Positions 55,083 through 64,000 of a stretch of 64,000 nucleotides of DNA are shown here, one piece after another. Numbering within the stretch: position 1 is the first letter of the stretch; each line of letters opens with the position of its first letter. This DNA comes from a bacterium BMS3Abin14 (GTDB lineage Bacteria; BMS3Abin14), in the NCBI GenBank assembly GCA_002897695.1, contig BDTG01000008.1, forward strand, positions 62,001 through 126,000, read 5' to 3'. The notes beneath the pieces are model-generated. The model saw only the letters and a list, made by a program, of their open reading frames with translations. It ran no database searches and had not been told where the DNA came from. The position numbers were made by a program, and so were the translations under genes.

Positions 55083-56306
55083 CTATCCCGATCTTACGAG
55101 CTGGTTCAGATCAAAGATGGGAAGAAGCACCGCAAGGACGACAAACAGCACTACCCCTGCCATCAGAAGAATGAGGATGGGCTCCATAACCGAGGTCAGC
55201 GCCTGGATGGAGGTGGTTACCTCTTCCTCGTAGGACTCCGCTACACTAGTCAACATCCCGGCCAGGTCCCCGCTCTCTTCCCCCACCGCGATAACCCTCG
55301 ATACGAGAGGTGGAAATACGGCGCCGGCCCGCAGTGCGTCTGCCAGGGACCCACCGCGGGAGACGGACATGGCGGCCTTCCCAACGGCCGAGTTGAGCAC
55401 CCGGTTTCCGATTACCTGTCCCGCAACTTCGAGGGACCGCAAAAGAGGAACACCGCTCTGGAGTAAAGATCCGAGGATGAAGCACATCCTGACGGTGGCA
55501 ATCTTCAGGGCGAGTCGGCCAAACACGGGCACTTTCAGCTTCAGGCCGTCCACAACCGGCCCGAACCTGGCGCTGGCTGCCAGTTTTCTATACAGCAAAA
55601 AACCCAGCACGCCGGCGGCAACAAGGGCAGGCCAGAAACGCGAGGCCAGGTCACTGACAAAGAGAAGAATCCGTGTGGGCAGCGGGAGCACCCTGCCGAA
55701 ATCCGAAAAGATTCCCACTACCTGGGGAACAACATAGGCGAAAAGAAAGAGAAGAAAGGTGAAACCGAGGAGCGTCATGATAATCGGGTATGTAAGCGCC
55801 GCCAGGACTTTGCTCCTGAGCCGGGTCTCCTTCTCCAGAGTGACCGCCAGACGCGCCATAATGGCATCCAGAAACCCCCCCGATTCCCCTGCCCTCACCA
55901 TCTGGATATAGATGGGCGGAAACACAGATGGATGCTCCGCCAGGGCCTCATGAAAGGATTTTCCCTCGTTTATTCCGTTGCGAACGCTGCTTAACACCTT
56001 GCGAACGGCCGGCTTTTCAACCTGTTCCATGAGAGCTTCCAATGCCTGCACGAGCGTGAGACCGGCTTTAAGCAATGTTGCGATCTGACGAGCGGTTGTG
56101 GCAAGGTCCTTCCGGCTCATACGCCCGAAAAGGGAAAGTTCCCTGGAGGAGGGATCATCCTTTCCGGCAGCCGCATCTTCCAGTGAGACCACAAAAAAGC
56201 CATCGGCCTTCAACCGTTCGCGGGCCGCAGACAGGGTTCCGGCATCAACGAAGCCGGCCCGTTTTCTGCCCCTGGCATCCAGGGCGCTGTACTCAAACAG
56301 GGGCAT
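55083..56306 (-). CDS. gspF: Type II secretion inner-membrane protein GspF
   Basis: A 407-aa polytopic platform protein with two repeated cytoplasmic GspF domains. Motifs: MPLFEYSALDARGRKRAG, FGRMSRKDLATTARQIATLL, and VGEESGDLAGML with a glycine-rich motif repeated as VRAGESGGFLDAIM. Three membrane helices are visible, the last ILILLMAGVVLFVVLAVLLP. Overlaps gspE by 14 bases. Confidence 0.96.
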   Translation of the reverse strand: MPLFEYSALDARGRKRAGFVDAGTLSAARERLKADGFFVVSLEDAAAGKDDPSSRELSLFGRMSRKDLATTARQIATLLKAGLTLVQALEALMEQVEKPAVRKVLSSVRNGINEGKSFHEALAEHPSVFPPIYIQMVRAGESGGFLDAIMARLAVTLEKETRLRSKVLAALTYPIIMTLLGFTFLLFLFAYVVPQVVGIFSDFGRVLPLPTRILLFVSDLASRFWPALVAAGVLGFLLYRKLAASARFGPVVDGLKLKVPVFGRLALKIATVRMCFILGSLLQSGVPLLRSLEVAGQVIGNRVLNSAVGKAAMSVSRGGSLADALRAGAVFPPLVSRVIAVGEESGDLAGMLTSVAESYEEEVTTSIQALTSVMEPILILLMAGVVLFVVLAVLLPIFDLNQLVRSG

Positions 56307-58020
56307 GGCCGGATTCCTCCTGGGTAACCCTGAGAATCTCCTCCACAGTGGTCACCCCATCCAGGACTTTCCTGGCTCCATCCTGCCGTATCGTTCTCAT
56401 GCCCTCTTCTATGGCGATCCGGTAGACGGTGCCGCTGTCAGGATTTTTCAGAACCGCTGTCTTGATCCTGTCCGTGACCAAAAGGAGTTCATAGATACCC
56501 GTCCTGCCTACGTAGCCGGTTCCCAGACATTGATCACACCCTGCGCCCTGGTGCAGACGGCCCTCGGGTATATCATCCTGGCTCCAGCCCAGTTCTGCCA
56601 GTTCCTCATCGAGTGGGGCGTATTGTTCTACGCAGTGGGGACAAATCTTTCGGACGAGCCTCTGTGCCAGAATCGCGGTAACGGAGGACGCGACAAGAAA
56701 CGGCTCAACCCCCATGTCGATGAGCCTGGTAACGGCTCCGGCCGCGTCATTGGTGTGAAGGGTCGATAAAACGAGATGGCCGGTCAGGGAGGCCTGAATC
56801 GCAATTTCAGCCGTTTCCAGATCGCGTATCTCACCCACCATGATTACATTGGGATCCTGCCTGAGAATGGATCGAAGCCCGTTGGCAAAGGTAAGATCAA
56901 TTTTCGGATTCACCTGAATCTGGCTTATCCCCCGGAGCTGGTATTCCACCGGGTCCTCCACGGTTATTATGTTCCTGTCGGCAGAGTTGATCCTGGTAAG
57001 CGCCCCGTACAGGGTGGTTGTTTTTCCGCTTCCCGTCGGTCCGGTCACGAGGGTAATGCCGTGGCTTGAATGGACGATCCTCTCCATTGAGCTGAGATGT
57101 TCCGGACCCATTCCGATCTCCTCTAACCCCAACAGCACCTGGGATCGATCCAGGAGCCTCAAAACGCCCCGCTCCCCAAAACGGGTCGGCACAATCGAGA
57201 CCCGGATATCAATGTCCTTGCCGGCGATCTTGATCCTGATCCTCCCATCCTGGGGCAGGCGTTTTTCGGCGATATCGAGGTCCGCCATGACTTTTACTCG
57301 CGAGATTATGGAAGAATGAAGCCTCTGGGGCAGGGAGTGGACATTGTGCAAGACCCCATCCACCCGGTATCGAACGGAGAGGTCTCCCTCAAAGGGCTCA
57401 ATGTGGATGTCGCTGGCACGCCGGCGAACAGCTTCATAGAGGAGGGAGTTCACAAAGCTTATGATGGGAGCCTCGTCGGAGGAGTCGAGGAGATCCTGCG
57501 GTTCATCGAACTCACCTGCGTGAATGGCAAGGTCACCGTTATCGAGATTTTCAATGACCATGTCGGCCGAATCGGATGATCTCTCGTAGGTCAGATTGAT
57601 GGCCTCGGATATGGCCCTTCGTGTTGAGAGTACGGGTTTGACCACCGCCCCGAGAAAGACACTGACATTTTCGAGTACCTCATGGTCCAGTTGATTTACG
57701 GCGACCCTGGCCTCCCCGGTCTCAGCGTCCACGAAGGGATAAAGAAAATGTTTACGCGCATATTGAATGGGGATCCGGCGCTCAACATCCTCGTCACGAA
57801 CCCGGGAGGAAAGGTCATCAGCGAAGGGTACGCCGGATACATCCCCGAGGATCGCAAGTATTTCAGCTTCCCCCAGTGTGTTCAGCCGAAGAAGCGCCTC
57901 CTCCAGAGTCGTTCCCATCCTCTCCATCTGGAGATTCGCCTCCTCGGCCTGGGCAATGGTCAGAAGGCCCCGTTCCACGAGGGCTTCACTGAGCCTCTCG
58001 GAAAAAGTGCGGCCTTTCAT
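56293..58020 (-). CDS. gspE: Type II secretion ATPase GspE
   Basis: Hexameric ATPase that drives pseudopilus growth. The 575-aa protein has the N1E and N2E domains, Walker A GPTGSGKT at 327-334, an Asp box, Walker B VGEIRDLETAEIA, the His box LSTLHTNDA and a four-cysteine zinc domain (CPHC and CDQC, about 470-520). All catalytic elements are intact. Overlaps gspD by four bases. Confidence 0.96.
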   Translation of the reverse strand: MKGRTFSERLSEALVERGLLTIAQAEEANLQMERMGTTLEEALLRLNTLGEAEILAILGDVSGVPFADDLSSRVRDEDVERRIPIQYARKHFLYPFVDAETGEARVAVNQLDHEVLENVSVFLGAVVKPVLSTRRAISEAINLTYERSSDSADMVIENLDNGDLAIHAGEFDEPQDLLDSSDEAPIISFVNSLLYEAVRRRASDIHIEPFEGDLSVRYRVDGVLHNVHSLPQRLHSSIISRVKVMADLDIAEKRLPQDGRIRIKIAGKDIDIRVSIVPTRFGERGVLRLLDRSQVLLGLEEIGMGPEHLSSMERIVHSSHGITLVTGPTGSGKTTTLYGALTRINSADRNIITVEDPVEYQLRGISQIQVNPKIDLTFANGLRSILRQDPNVIMVGEIRDLETAEIAIQASLTGHLVLSTLHTNDAAGAVTRLIDMGVEPFLVASSVTAILAQRLVRKICPHCVEQYAPLDEELAELGWSQDDIPEGRLHQGAGCDQCLGTGYVGRTGIYELLLVTDRIKTAVLKNPDSGTVYRIAIEEGMRTIRQDGARKVLDGVTTVEEILRVTQEESGHAPV

Positions 58021-60041
58021 TTCCCCTCTTCCCCGGGTTGACCCGGAGCATTCTCTCCATCATCAGCGGGATGCTTAACCAACCCTGTGCTTTCCATTAT
58101 CTTTGAGGGGAGTAGATTTTGCTGCTGGACCCTCGATCGGGAGACCTCCTGCATCTCCTTGGGATTGGAGATAATATGGGGAGTCAGGAAGATCAGGAGG
58201 TTCGTCTTGCTCGCAACGGTTGAAGTCTTGCGGAAAAGGGCCCCGAGTATGGGCAGGCTTCCAAGCACGGGAACCCGGCTGACGACCCGCGTCTGGTTGT
58301 CCCTGATCAACCCCCCGATAACCACCGTCTGGCCGTCGGAGACAAACACGCTCGTCTCGGCCTTGCGCTTGAGTGTCGTGGGTGCAACTACCTGAGAAAG
58401 GCCGGTGCTGATGGTGTTGGAAACCAGGGCCTCGAGCTGGGTAAAAATATCCAGCTTGACAAACCGTTGGGAGTTGATCTGCGGGGTGATCCTCAGGGTC
58501 AGGCCCACATCCCGGTAATCGAAGGTGATGATGGGCTGATTGTTGGAATCGAACTTCGTGCTCGTCTGAAACGGGACGTTCTGGGCCACGACGATCTCGG
58601 CCTCATGGTTATCAGTCGTCACGATAGTCGGGGTGGAGAGGATGTTAATGTCCGAATCGGTGCGAAGCAGACTTATGAGGGCCCCGAGGTTGGGAACATC
58701 AATCACCTGCCCGCCCAGATTAAAGGAGATCGTCTCGCCGAGGGCTCCGACGACAAGTCCGTGGGGAGTGCTGGGGAAGGAGACAACCAGTGAATCAAGC
58801 GCGCCGAAGGTTGATCCCGCAAAACCGAGGGTCCCGTCTCTGAACCTGTTGGCCGCCCGCCATTCGACGCCCATGGAGAGTGTCTTGTCCATGGACACCT
58901 CCGCGATGAGGACCTCCACGAGGACCTGGTCCCGTGGCACATCAAGTTTCCTGATCACGGATTCCAGGACGGCATAATCCTCGGGGTTTGCTGTGATCAC
59001 CAGTGCATTCGTGGCAGGATCCGAGATTATCGAGACACCCGTTTTATTTGTACCGGATCTTGGCGCAGCAGCCCGTGTCGCCTTGCCCGGGGCCGCCGTT
59101 GTCTGGCTGGATACCTGTTCCACGGGGATCCCCATGAGGACTTTTGAAAGATCATCCGAATCCGCGTTCTGCAGGTAGTAGACGTGGATTTTCCCGGTCC
59201 CCGCCGGCATTGCAACGTCCAGTTGCCCTATAAGGTCCTCCACCCGGTCGAGGGTCTGGACATCTCCAATGGCAATGATGGAGTTGGTCCTTTCATCCGG
59301 GATAATTTTTGTCGCCGCCGGTCCAGTCACCGGCGCCGGCTGGATGCCCCTGGCCGATCGGCGGGGCGCGACCGCCGGACCCGATTGCTTCTGAATGATC
59401 TGGGTAATCTTCCCGGCGAGATCATCCACGGGGGCGTATTTCACCTTGATGATACGGCTCTCTTCCCGTGCCCCGGCCACGTCCACCACGGATATGATCT
59501 GAACCAGGCGGGCCAGGAGAGACTCGGTGGTAGTGATTATGAGCAGGTTTGTCGGACCGTAGGCGCTGATGCTGTCGCTCTTGGGGATAAGGGGAGCGAG
59601 GAGGTTTCTAAGGTCCCCCGCGCTGGTATACCGGATGTGTATGACCTGGGTAACGTACTGGTCTCCCTTCCTTCCCTTGACCGTAGTGCCTACCTCCGTG
59701 TCCATATTGTAGGTGGCGACGTTGGCCGCCGGCACGATCTTGTTGATCTTGCCCGCGGGGACCATGGCATACCCCTTGACCCTCAGGACTGACAGAAATA
59801 CCTGGTAGATCTCGTCTGCGGTCAGGGATTTGGGGCCAACCACCGTAACCCTCCCCTGGACACGATCATCGATGAGGAAGTTCTTGCCGGTGATCTCGCT
59901 CACCGTCTCGATAACCTTACGGATATCCACATCGTTAAAATCAATTTTATAGGCCGGCGCGGCCAGGGCTTTCATGGGCAGGGCCATGAGGATAACGGTG
60001 AGGATGACCGCTGGTATTTTTCTGGAGATTCGCTCTTTCAT
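58017..60041 (-). CDS. gspD: Type II secretion secretin GspD
   Basis: Outer-membrane channel. The 674-aa protein has a signal peptide ending near KALAAPAYK, the N0 domain (IDFNDVDIRKVIETV), N1-N3 domains with long Pro/Thr-rich loops, and the secretin core with VPVLGSLPILGALFR and LLIFLTPHI. No lipobox is present. The C-terminal 45 residues are a Glu/Pro-rich tail that might bind a pilotin; no pilotin gene is seen nearby. Confidence 0.96.
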   Translation of the reverse strand: MKERISRKIPAVILTVILMALPMKALAAPAYKIDFNDVDIRKVIETVSEITGKNFLIDDRVQGRVTVVGPKSLTADEIYQVFLSVLRVKGYAMVPAGKINKIVPAANVATYNMDTEVGTTVKGRKGDQYVTQVIHIRYTSAGDLRNLLAPLIPKSDSISAYGPTNLLIITTTESLLARLVQIISVVDVAGAREESRIIKVKYAPVDDLAGKITQIIQKQSGPAVAPRRSARGIQPAPVTGPAATKIIPDERTNSIIAIGDVQTLDRVEDLIGQLDVAMPAGTGKIHVYYLQNADSDDLSKVLMGIPVEQVSSQTTAAPGKATRAAAPRSGTNKTGVSIISDPATNALVITANPEDYAVLESVIRKLDVPRDQVLVEVLIAEVSMDKTLSMGVEWRAANRFRDGTLGFAGSTFGALDSLVVSFPSTPHGLVVGALGETISFNLGGQVIDVPNLGALISLLRTDSDINILSTPTIVTTDNHEAEIVVAQNVPFQTSTKFDSNNQPIITFDYRDVGLTLRITPQINSQRFVKLDIFTQLEALVSNTISTGLSQVVAPTTLKRKAETSVFVSDGQTVVIGGLIRDNQTRVVSRVPVLGSLPILGALFRKTSTVASKTNLLIFLTPHIISNPKEMQEVSRSRVQQQNLLPSKIMESTGLVKHPADDGENAPGQPGEEGK

Positions 60042-60048
60042 GGTATTA

Positions 60049-60981
60049 TCACCTTATTTCATACTGAAGGGTGAGATTCTTCCGGAACCGCTCGATCACC
60101 AGTGTGATGCGGTTTTCGTCCCTTAACTGCTGGAACATCTGCAGGGCCTGTTCGGGGCCGGAGATCTCCAGCCCGTTTACCCGCTTAAGGATGTCGCCGT
60201 TGACCATGCCAAGCTTCATGAAGAGGCTGTTGGGGCGGATATTAAAGACCTTGAACCCGTCCGCTTTACCGTTGGAGAAGTGTGGGACCAGGCGGATCTG
60301 GGTCAGAAGCTTGCTGAAGTCCTTGAGAACACCGTCGACCTCCCTGCGATCCATGACATAGCTGTTTGCCGCAACCTTCCTCACAGTTATGCCAGTGGCT
60401 CTTTTTGCAATTCCGGGCCTGATCACCCGAGCGCCGGGTCTCCTCGCCGGTGGGGCGGCAACCCTGTCCGTGGCCTTCTCCAGGACCTCCCGATGCCCAT
60501 TCCTCATCAATATGGCCCTGTTCCTGTCAACCGAGACCAAGGTCACCCCTTCGACAACCGGGTCTCCCGCAAAGTACAACTGCTGCTCCTTCGTGCTGGT
60601 ATTTTGAATAATGGCGAATGAGCGTCCACCCCTGACACTGACCACCGTCCCCAGAAGCTGGAGGGGAAGGGCGCTTTCAGGAAGGCCTCCCTGGAGAACC
60701 ACCGTCTCGTTCCCGCCGGAAGGGACTTGACTGATACGGCTGCCAAACAGGTTTCTATCAAGCACTGCGGCCGCGTCGACATCTCCCCCATGGCTTTTCC
60801 GGGAGGGGCCCTCAATCAAAGCAACGGCGCCGGAGCGCACAACAGATTCGGTCCCGGGGTGAATCAGGGCGGTGAGGATGATCTGCGACGCAAAAAAAGA
60901 CGCAGCCACAATGAGGAGCAGGTCAGCCGCCGTAAAAATATATTTACCCGACTTTGACAGGGTCGAAAAAAGTTCATCCAT
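60049..60981 (-). CDS. gspC: Type II secretion protein GspC with PDZ domain
   Basis: A 310-aa bitopic protein linking the platform to the secretin. It has one transmembrane helix (LLLIVAASFFASQIILTAL), an HR domain (LQLLGTVVSVRGGRSFAII, about 100-155) that contacts GspD, and a C-terminal PDZ domain (VFNIRPNSLFMKLGMVNGD, LERVNG-like KRVNGLEI). PDZ-type GspC helps select substrates. Starts 23 bases after the lipoprotein gene stop. Confidence 0.92.
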   Translation of the reverse strand: MDELFSTLSKSGKYIFTAADLLLIVAASFFASQIILTALIHPGTESVVRSGAVALIEGPSRKSHGGDVDAAAVLDRNLFGSRISQVPSGGNETVVLQGGLPESALPLQLLGTVVSVRGGRSFAIIQNTSTKEQQLYFAGDPVVEGVTLVSVDRNRAILMRNGHREVLEKATDRVAAPPARRPGARVIRPGIAKRATGITVRKVAANSYVMDRREVDGVLKDFSKLLTQIRLVPHFSNGKADGFKVFNIRPNSLFMKLGMVNGDILKRVNGLEISGPEQALQMFQQLRDENRITLVIERFRKNLTLQYEIR

Positions 60982-61004
60982 GGCTTGTTACTCCACAGGT
61001 TCCA

Positions 61005-63446
61005 TCAGGGCGCAAGTTCCGGGTCACTGTAATCCGGATCAGTCAGAGCGCCGGAGAAAACCAACGGATAGATGGCATTCGGAAAATCCACGACGTTGTC
61101 GGCAGTGTGATCGTACCATTCCAGAAACTCCTTATTTTGCAGGTACGGTGGGATTAATGGGGAGCCGGTGGTGCGGTTCATGGCGGAAATTTTCAGGATG
61201 CCCAGAAAATCGCCGCCGACAGTTTTCGAGAACACCGCCTCTCCGTCCTGGTTGGTCTGATATCTGATTATCATCTGATTGACCTTGTCGGGATCTGTTC
61301 CGGTCTCAAGGAGGCCGGCGAAATCCGCGTCCGGCCTTTGTTGATAACTGCTGGTTGCACCGGCGGAGCTGTCCAAGGGTGATCCCATGATGTCACTGGG
61401 CAGACTGAGCGGGGGGATGCCGCCCTCCATGAAGGAAAAGACCCTCCTGTGATCCACGTTGGATGAAGGACTCGTCATCTTGAGGGCGCTGGACTCGGTG
61501 GAGAAATAATAGTAGGCGTTGTAGGTGTAAAAGGCGCTCAGCTTACCGTCCACCCGGGCGGCCGTGTTTCCGTTGTCCTGTATCACACGCCAGACATACT
61601 CTCCATCGGGCGGAGCCGCCTTTGGATTCTGCCCCAGGGGAAAACCGTTGTATTGATAGGTCCAGCCCAGTGGATAGACGGTGGAGCCCGGGGTTGAGCC
61701 TGATGCCCAGCGTACGCTGGATAATATGGAGGGCAACTGGGTATCCCATGCCGGGCCGCCCGAACCGGGCAGGGTCACGGTGGTAGTCAGTGGCGTCGAC
61801 CCGTTCCCGGCGCTGTCCATGGCGATTACGGCAAACCCGTAGGGGATATCGTTCACCAGGTCCCCGACTGTGGCGGAGGTGCCGGTGGTGTCCATGAAGG
61901 CGTAGATCCCGGAGGCGTAGGCGCCGGCATCGGATGAGGCGACGGAGCCGAGCGCGTGGTACAGCCGGTAGGTAATGGTTGAAGAGGCAGCCGCAGTTCC
62001 CCAGGAGGCCAGGACCTGTCCCGGCGTGGCCGTCGGGGAAACGGTGAAGTTCGTACCGCTCCAGGACGGTCCGGGGGTGGAACCCACCGGAACCGCCGGA
62101 GCGGCGGAGATCGGAGATCCAGCGATCCCCACGTCCCCGTTGGCCGCGAAGGGCTCGACACCGATCCAGTAGTTCGTCCCGTTGACGAGACCGGTGAGGG
62201 TTCCCAGGACCGACGAACCCGACGACCAGTTGAAGGTCTTCCTTATATACCGGGCATCCCCGACGGCAGCCGATGAAGGTCCGGCATAGACCCGGTAACT
62301 GGATGCTGACGCGGGGTTGGTGAAGGTTAAGACAACCTGCCCTCCGGAAGGCGTGCCGGTGAAGGCGAGACCGTTTACGCTTCCCAGCGGCGTCCCCCCT
62401 GAAACCGGGGTTACGTTCCGGGTGGCGGTGGCCGCCAGGGTGTCCAGGTTGGCCGATGCGTCCCTGGCACGAAGGCCGAAGGTGTACCCGGTCCCGTTTT
62501 TCAGAAGCAGCGTGTCGTTGGGAAAAGGAGCGCCGGGACCCACGGTGAAGAAGAACGCCCCTCCCGAGGCGGCCCACTGGGCATCCCTTACCACCAGGTT
62601 TTTCTCCCAGTTACCGTCGGTCCAGGAGGAGGTTGGCGCGTAGTAAAGGTCGTATGCGTCTGACGGGTAACCGTCTGTCCGAGAGGACCAGAGGATCACC
62701 TGGCCTGTGCCCGCCGCCCACGCTCCCTGGAGACCTGACAGCGGGACCTCCCAGTCCGGCTGAATTCCGGACAGGGTGTTGTCGTATCCCGACGTATTCC
62801 GGATACCCAGGGGGAACCGGGTGTCGCCGTCAGTGTCGCGCCACAGCTGAAAAGTGAAATTCACCGTACCGGCGAGGGACGGCTCCTGCCGCCATCGGAA
62901 GGTGGGCATGATCGGCGATGCGAACTCATCGGTATCGGCCGACCGATAGGGCGAAGATGTGTCCCGCCCATCCGTCAGCCACTGGTTGTCGGCGGGGGAA
63001 ACCTCCAGTTCGTCGAGGTAGACGGTGACGACAGTGATAAAACCGTCGGCCACGGGCACGGACATTACCGTATCTCCCAATGCGAAACCACGTTTCGCGT
63101 AGGCCAGGTACGTCCCGTCCGGGCTCTCCCCCGAAATGTGGCTCCCCCGGAGGACCCATTCCCTGCCGCCCTGCGGATCCACAAGGCTTGCCGGATCCAC
63201 CTGGACCGCATGATTCCCGCCCACGGAAAGGCTTTTAAACACCTGGCCCGTACTACGGGCCCCGGTAACGAGGGTGGCCCCGTCCACGATCACATGGACG
63301 CCGTCCACGGGAATCCCGTTGGGATCCGCCCCCTTCATGACCTGAACGACGATGGCAGTCTCCTTTGGAAGCGGGATCCAGCAGGCCGTAAGGGTCAGGG
63401 TCAGGCCGAGAATAATCAGGAGGGGCGCTGCCCCCCGTTTTTTCAT
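61005..63446 (-). CDS. Large lipoprotein with fibronectin-III-like repeats
   Basis: An 813-aa protein. The N-terminus is a lipoprotein signal with lipobox LTAC (Cys22). A carboxypeptidase-regulatory-like segment follows (VVQVMKGADPNGIPVDGVHV). The middle holds at least two FN3-like modules with similar phrasing, VVLTFTNPASASSYRVYAG and ITYRLYHAL with LVNDIPYGFAVIAMD. Ser/Thr/Gly/Pro content is high. The C-terminal 150 residues are unlike anything I recognise. It overlaps alaS by four bases and precedes gspC by 23, so it is placed inside the secretion transcript; a surface or secretion-accessory role is inferred from that alone. Confidence 0.7.
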   Translation of the reverse strand: MKKRGAAPLLIILGLTLTLTACWIPLPKETAIVVQVMKGADPNGIPVDGVHVIVDGATLVTGARSTGQVFKSLSVGGNHAVQVDPASLVDPQGGREWVLRGSHISGESPDGTYLAYAKRGFALGDTVMSVPVADGFITVVTVYLDELEVSPADNQWLTDGRDTSSPYRSADTDEFASPIMPTFRWRQEPSLAGTVNFTFQLWRDTDGDTRFPLGIRNTSGYDNTLSGIQPDWEVPLSGLQGAWAAGTGQVILWSSRTDGYPSDAYDLYYAPTSSWTDGNWEKNLVVRDAQWAASGGAFFFTVGPGAPFPNDTLLLKNGTGYTFGLRARDASANLDTLAATATRNVTPVSGGTPLGSVNGLAFTGTPSGGQVVLTFTNPASASSYRVYAGPSSAAVGDARYIRKTFNWSSGSSVLGTLTGLVNGTNYWIGVEPFAANGDVGIAGSPISAAPAVPVGSTPGPSWSGTNFTVSPTATPGQVLASWGTAAASSTITYRLYHALGSVASSDAGAYASGIYAFMDTTGTSATVGDLVNDIPYGFAVIAMDSAGNGSTPLTTTVTLPGSGGPAWDTQLPSILSSVRWASGSTPGSTVYPLGWTYQYNGFPLGQNPKAAPPDGEYVWRVIQDNGNTAARVDGKLSAFYTYNAYYYFSTESSALKMTSPSSNVDHRRVFSFMEGGIPPLSLPSDIMGSPLDSSAGATSSYQQRPDADFAGLLETGTDPDKVNQMIIRYQTNQDGEAVFSKTVGGDFLGILKISAMNRTTGSPLIPPYLQNKEFLEWYDHTADNVVDFPNAIYPLVFSGALTDPDYSDPELAP

Positions 63447-64000
63447 CTGGACATCTCCTGGAGAGTCGCCCCCACACGACCGATTATCTCGTCCAGCCCC
63501 CCCGGCCGTTTCCCCCCCGCCTGGGCCATGTCAGGCCGCCCGCCGCCGCCTCCGTCCACGAGGGGGGCCAGCCGGTTTATCAATTCAAAAGCCGGGTAGG
63601 TTTCCACGAGGTCGCGGCTCACGACGCAGACCAGGAAGGCCTTGTTCTCATCCCTCGTTCCGAGGAGGACCACCCCGCTCCCGATTTTATCCCTCATCCG
63701 ATCGGCGGTATCCCTCAGGGATGTGGGATCCTGGCCGGGAACCTCGGCTGCCAGATACCTGATACCGCCGACATCCTTTACCATATCGGCCAGATCCGCC
63801 CCTCCTCCGGCCAGATCACTCTGAAGCTCCCGGATTTTCCTCTCCTGTTCCAGAACCGTCGAAAGGAGTTTGCGGATTCGCGCGGGAAGCTCCGGAGCCG
63901 AGACCTTTACAGTATCGGCCATCTCCTTGAGGGATTCCTCTTCCTCCCTGATCTTGCCCAGAACGCCCGTTCCTGTCACGGCCTCGATCCTTCGCACACC
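63443..64000 (-). CDS. alaS: Alanyl-tRNA synthetase, C-terminal part (partial)
   Basis: The last 185 codons; the 5' end lies beyond the window edge. The segment begins GVRRIEAVTGTGVL, the end of the editing domain, continues with a coiled coil (about 25 residues around LSTVLEQERKIRELQSDL) and ends in the DHHA1/C-Ala domain containing VDGGGGGRPDMAQAGG, the signature glycine motif of AlaRS. The catalytic and most of the editing region are not in view. Its stop overlaps the lipoprotein start. Confidence 0.93.
   Translation of the reverse strand, partial: GVRRIEAVTGTGVLGKIREEEESLKEMADTVKVSAPELPARIRKLLSTVLEQERKIRELQSDLAGGGADLADMVKDVGGIRYLAAEVPGQDPTSLRDTADRMRDKIGSGVVLLGTRDENKAFLVCVVSRDLVETYPAFELINRLAPLVDGGGGGRPDMAQAGGKRPGGLDEIIGRVGATLQEMSR

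Noticed and set aside
61543-62577. Long open frame overlapping the large lipoprotein gene
   Set aside because: Arg/Gly-rich shadow frame of a GC-rich gene; no start signal and no recognisable domain.

Overview
The window is a chromosomal segment of a free-living, Gram-negative bacterium, most likely a member of the former Deltaproteobacteria (Desulfuromonadota/Desulfobacterota-like). The Gram-negative assignment rests on a complete-looking type II secretion operon, lipoproteins, a BamD-like protein and an LptM-like lipoprotein. The lineage assignment is inferred from gene order, hslVU-argBDFGH-lysA-dapFAB-dapL and folK-deoxynucleoside kinase-panBCD, which I recall from Geobacter relatives; no search was run. 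There is no prophage, insertion sequence or CRISPR array. Start codons include GTG, TTG and one probable CTG.

Layout. 1-3.2 kb (+): end of a Fur/PerR regulator, a 35-residue RCKP rubredoxin-like protein, a BamD-like lipoprotein, a TPR protein and a LysM protein. 3.2-6.7 kb (-): gap-pgk-tpiA-secG. 6.7-7.28 kb: noncoding, filled with repeat-like sequence. 7.3-9.0 kb (+): a receiver-GAF-histidine kinase. 9.0-14.8 kb (-): two tandem MutS-like ATPases followed by clpB. 14.9-18.4 kb: DUF1178 protein, tRNA-Val(CAC), an AT-hook protein with nikR, a LysE exporter with endonuclease IV, and tRNA-Leu(CAG).

18.5-45.7 kb (+) is a 27-kb co-directional run: rnr, dprA, topA, trmFO, xerC, hslV, hslU, a GAF protein with a degenerate receiver, argB-D-F-G-H, an LptM-like lipoprotein, lysA, dapF-A-B-L, folK, a deoxynucleoside kinase, panB-C-D and rtcB. 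It encodes DNA topology and tRNA modification, a protein-degradation machine, arginine synthesis from acetylglutamate onward, lysine/diaminopimelate synthesis by the LL-DAP aminotransferase route, and pantothenate synthesis.

45.7-46.3 kb and 48.9-49.8 kb are noncoding blocks dense in repeats and hairpins. Between them (-) lie a secreted subtilase with a CFI-box C-terminus and a translationally coupled, standalone subtilase prodomain. 49.8-64 kb (-) is alaS (3' part) - large lipoprotein - gspC-D-E-F-G-H-I-K-L-M-N, a type II secretion operon with no gspJ.

Most interesting signals: a possible transcription attenuator abutting panB; a family of hairpin-bearing repeats around rtcB whose stems differ in sequence but keep pairing; the tandem MutS-like ATPases with Asn in place of the Walker B Asp; the AT-hook/NikR operon; and the subtilase/solo-prodomain pair beside the secretion operon.
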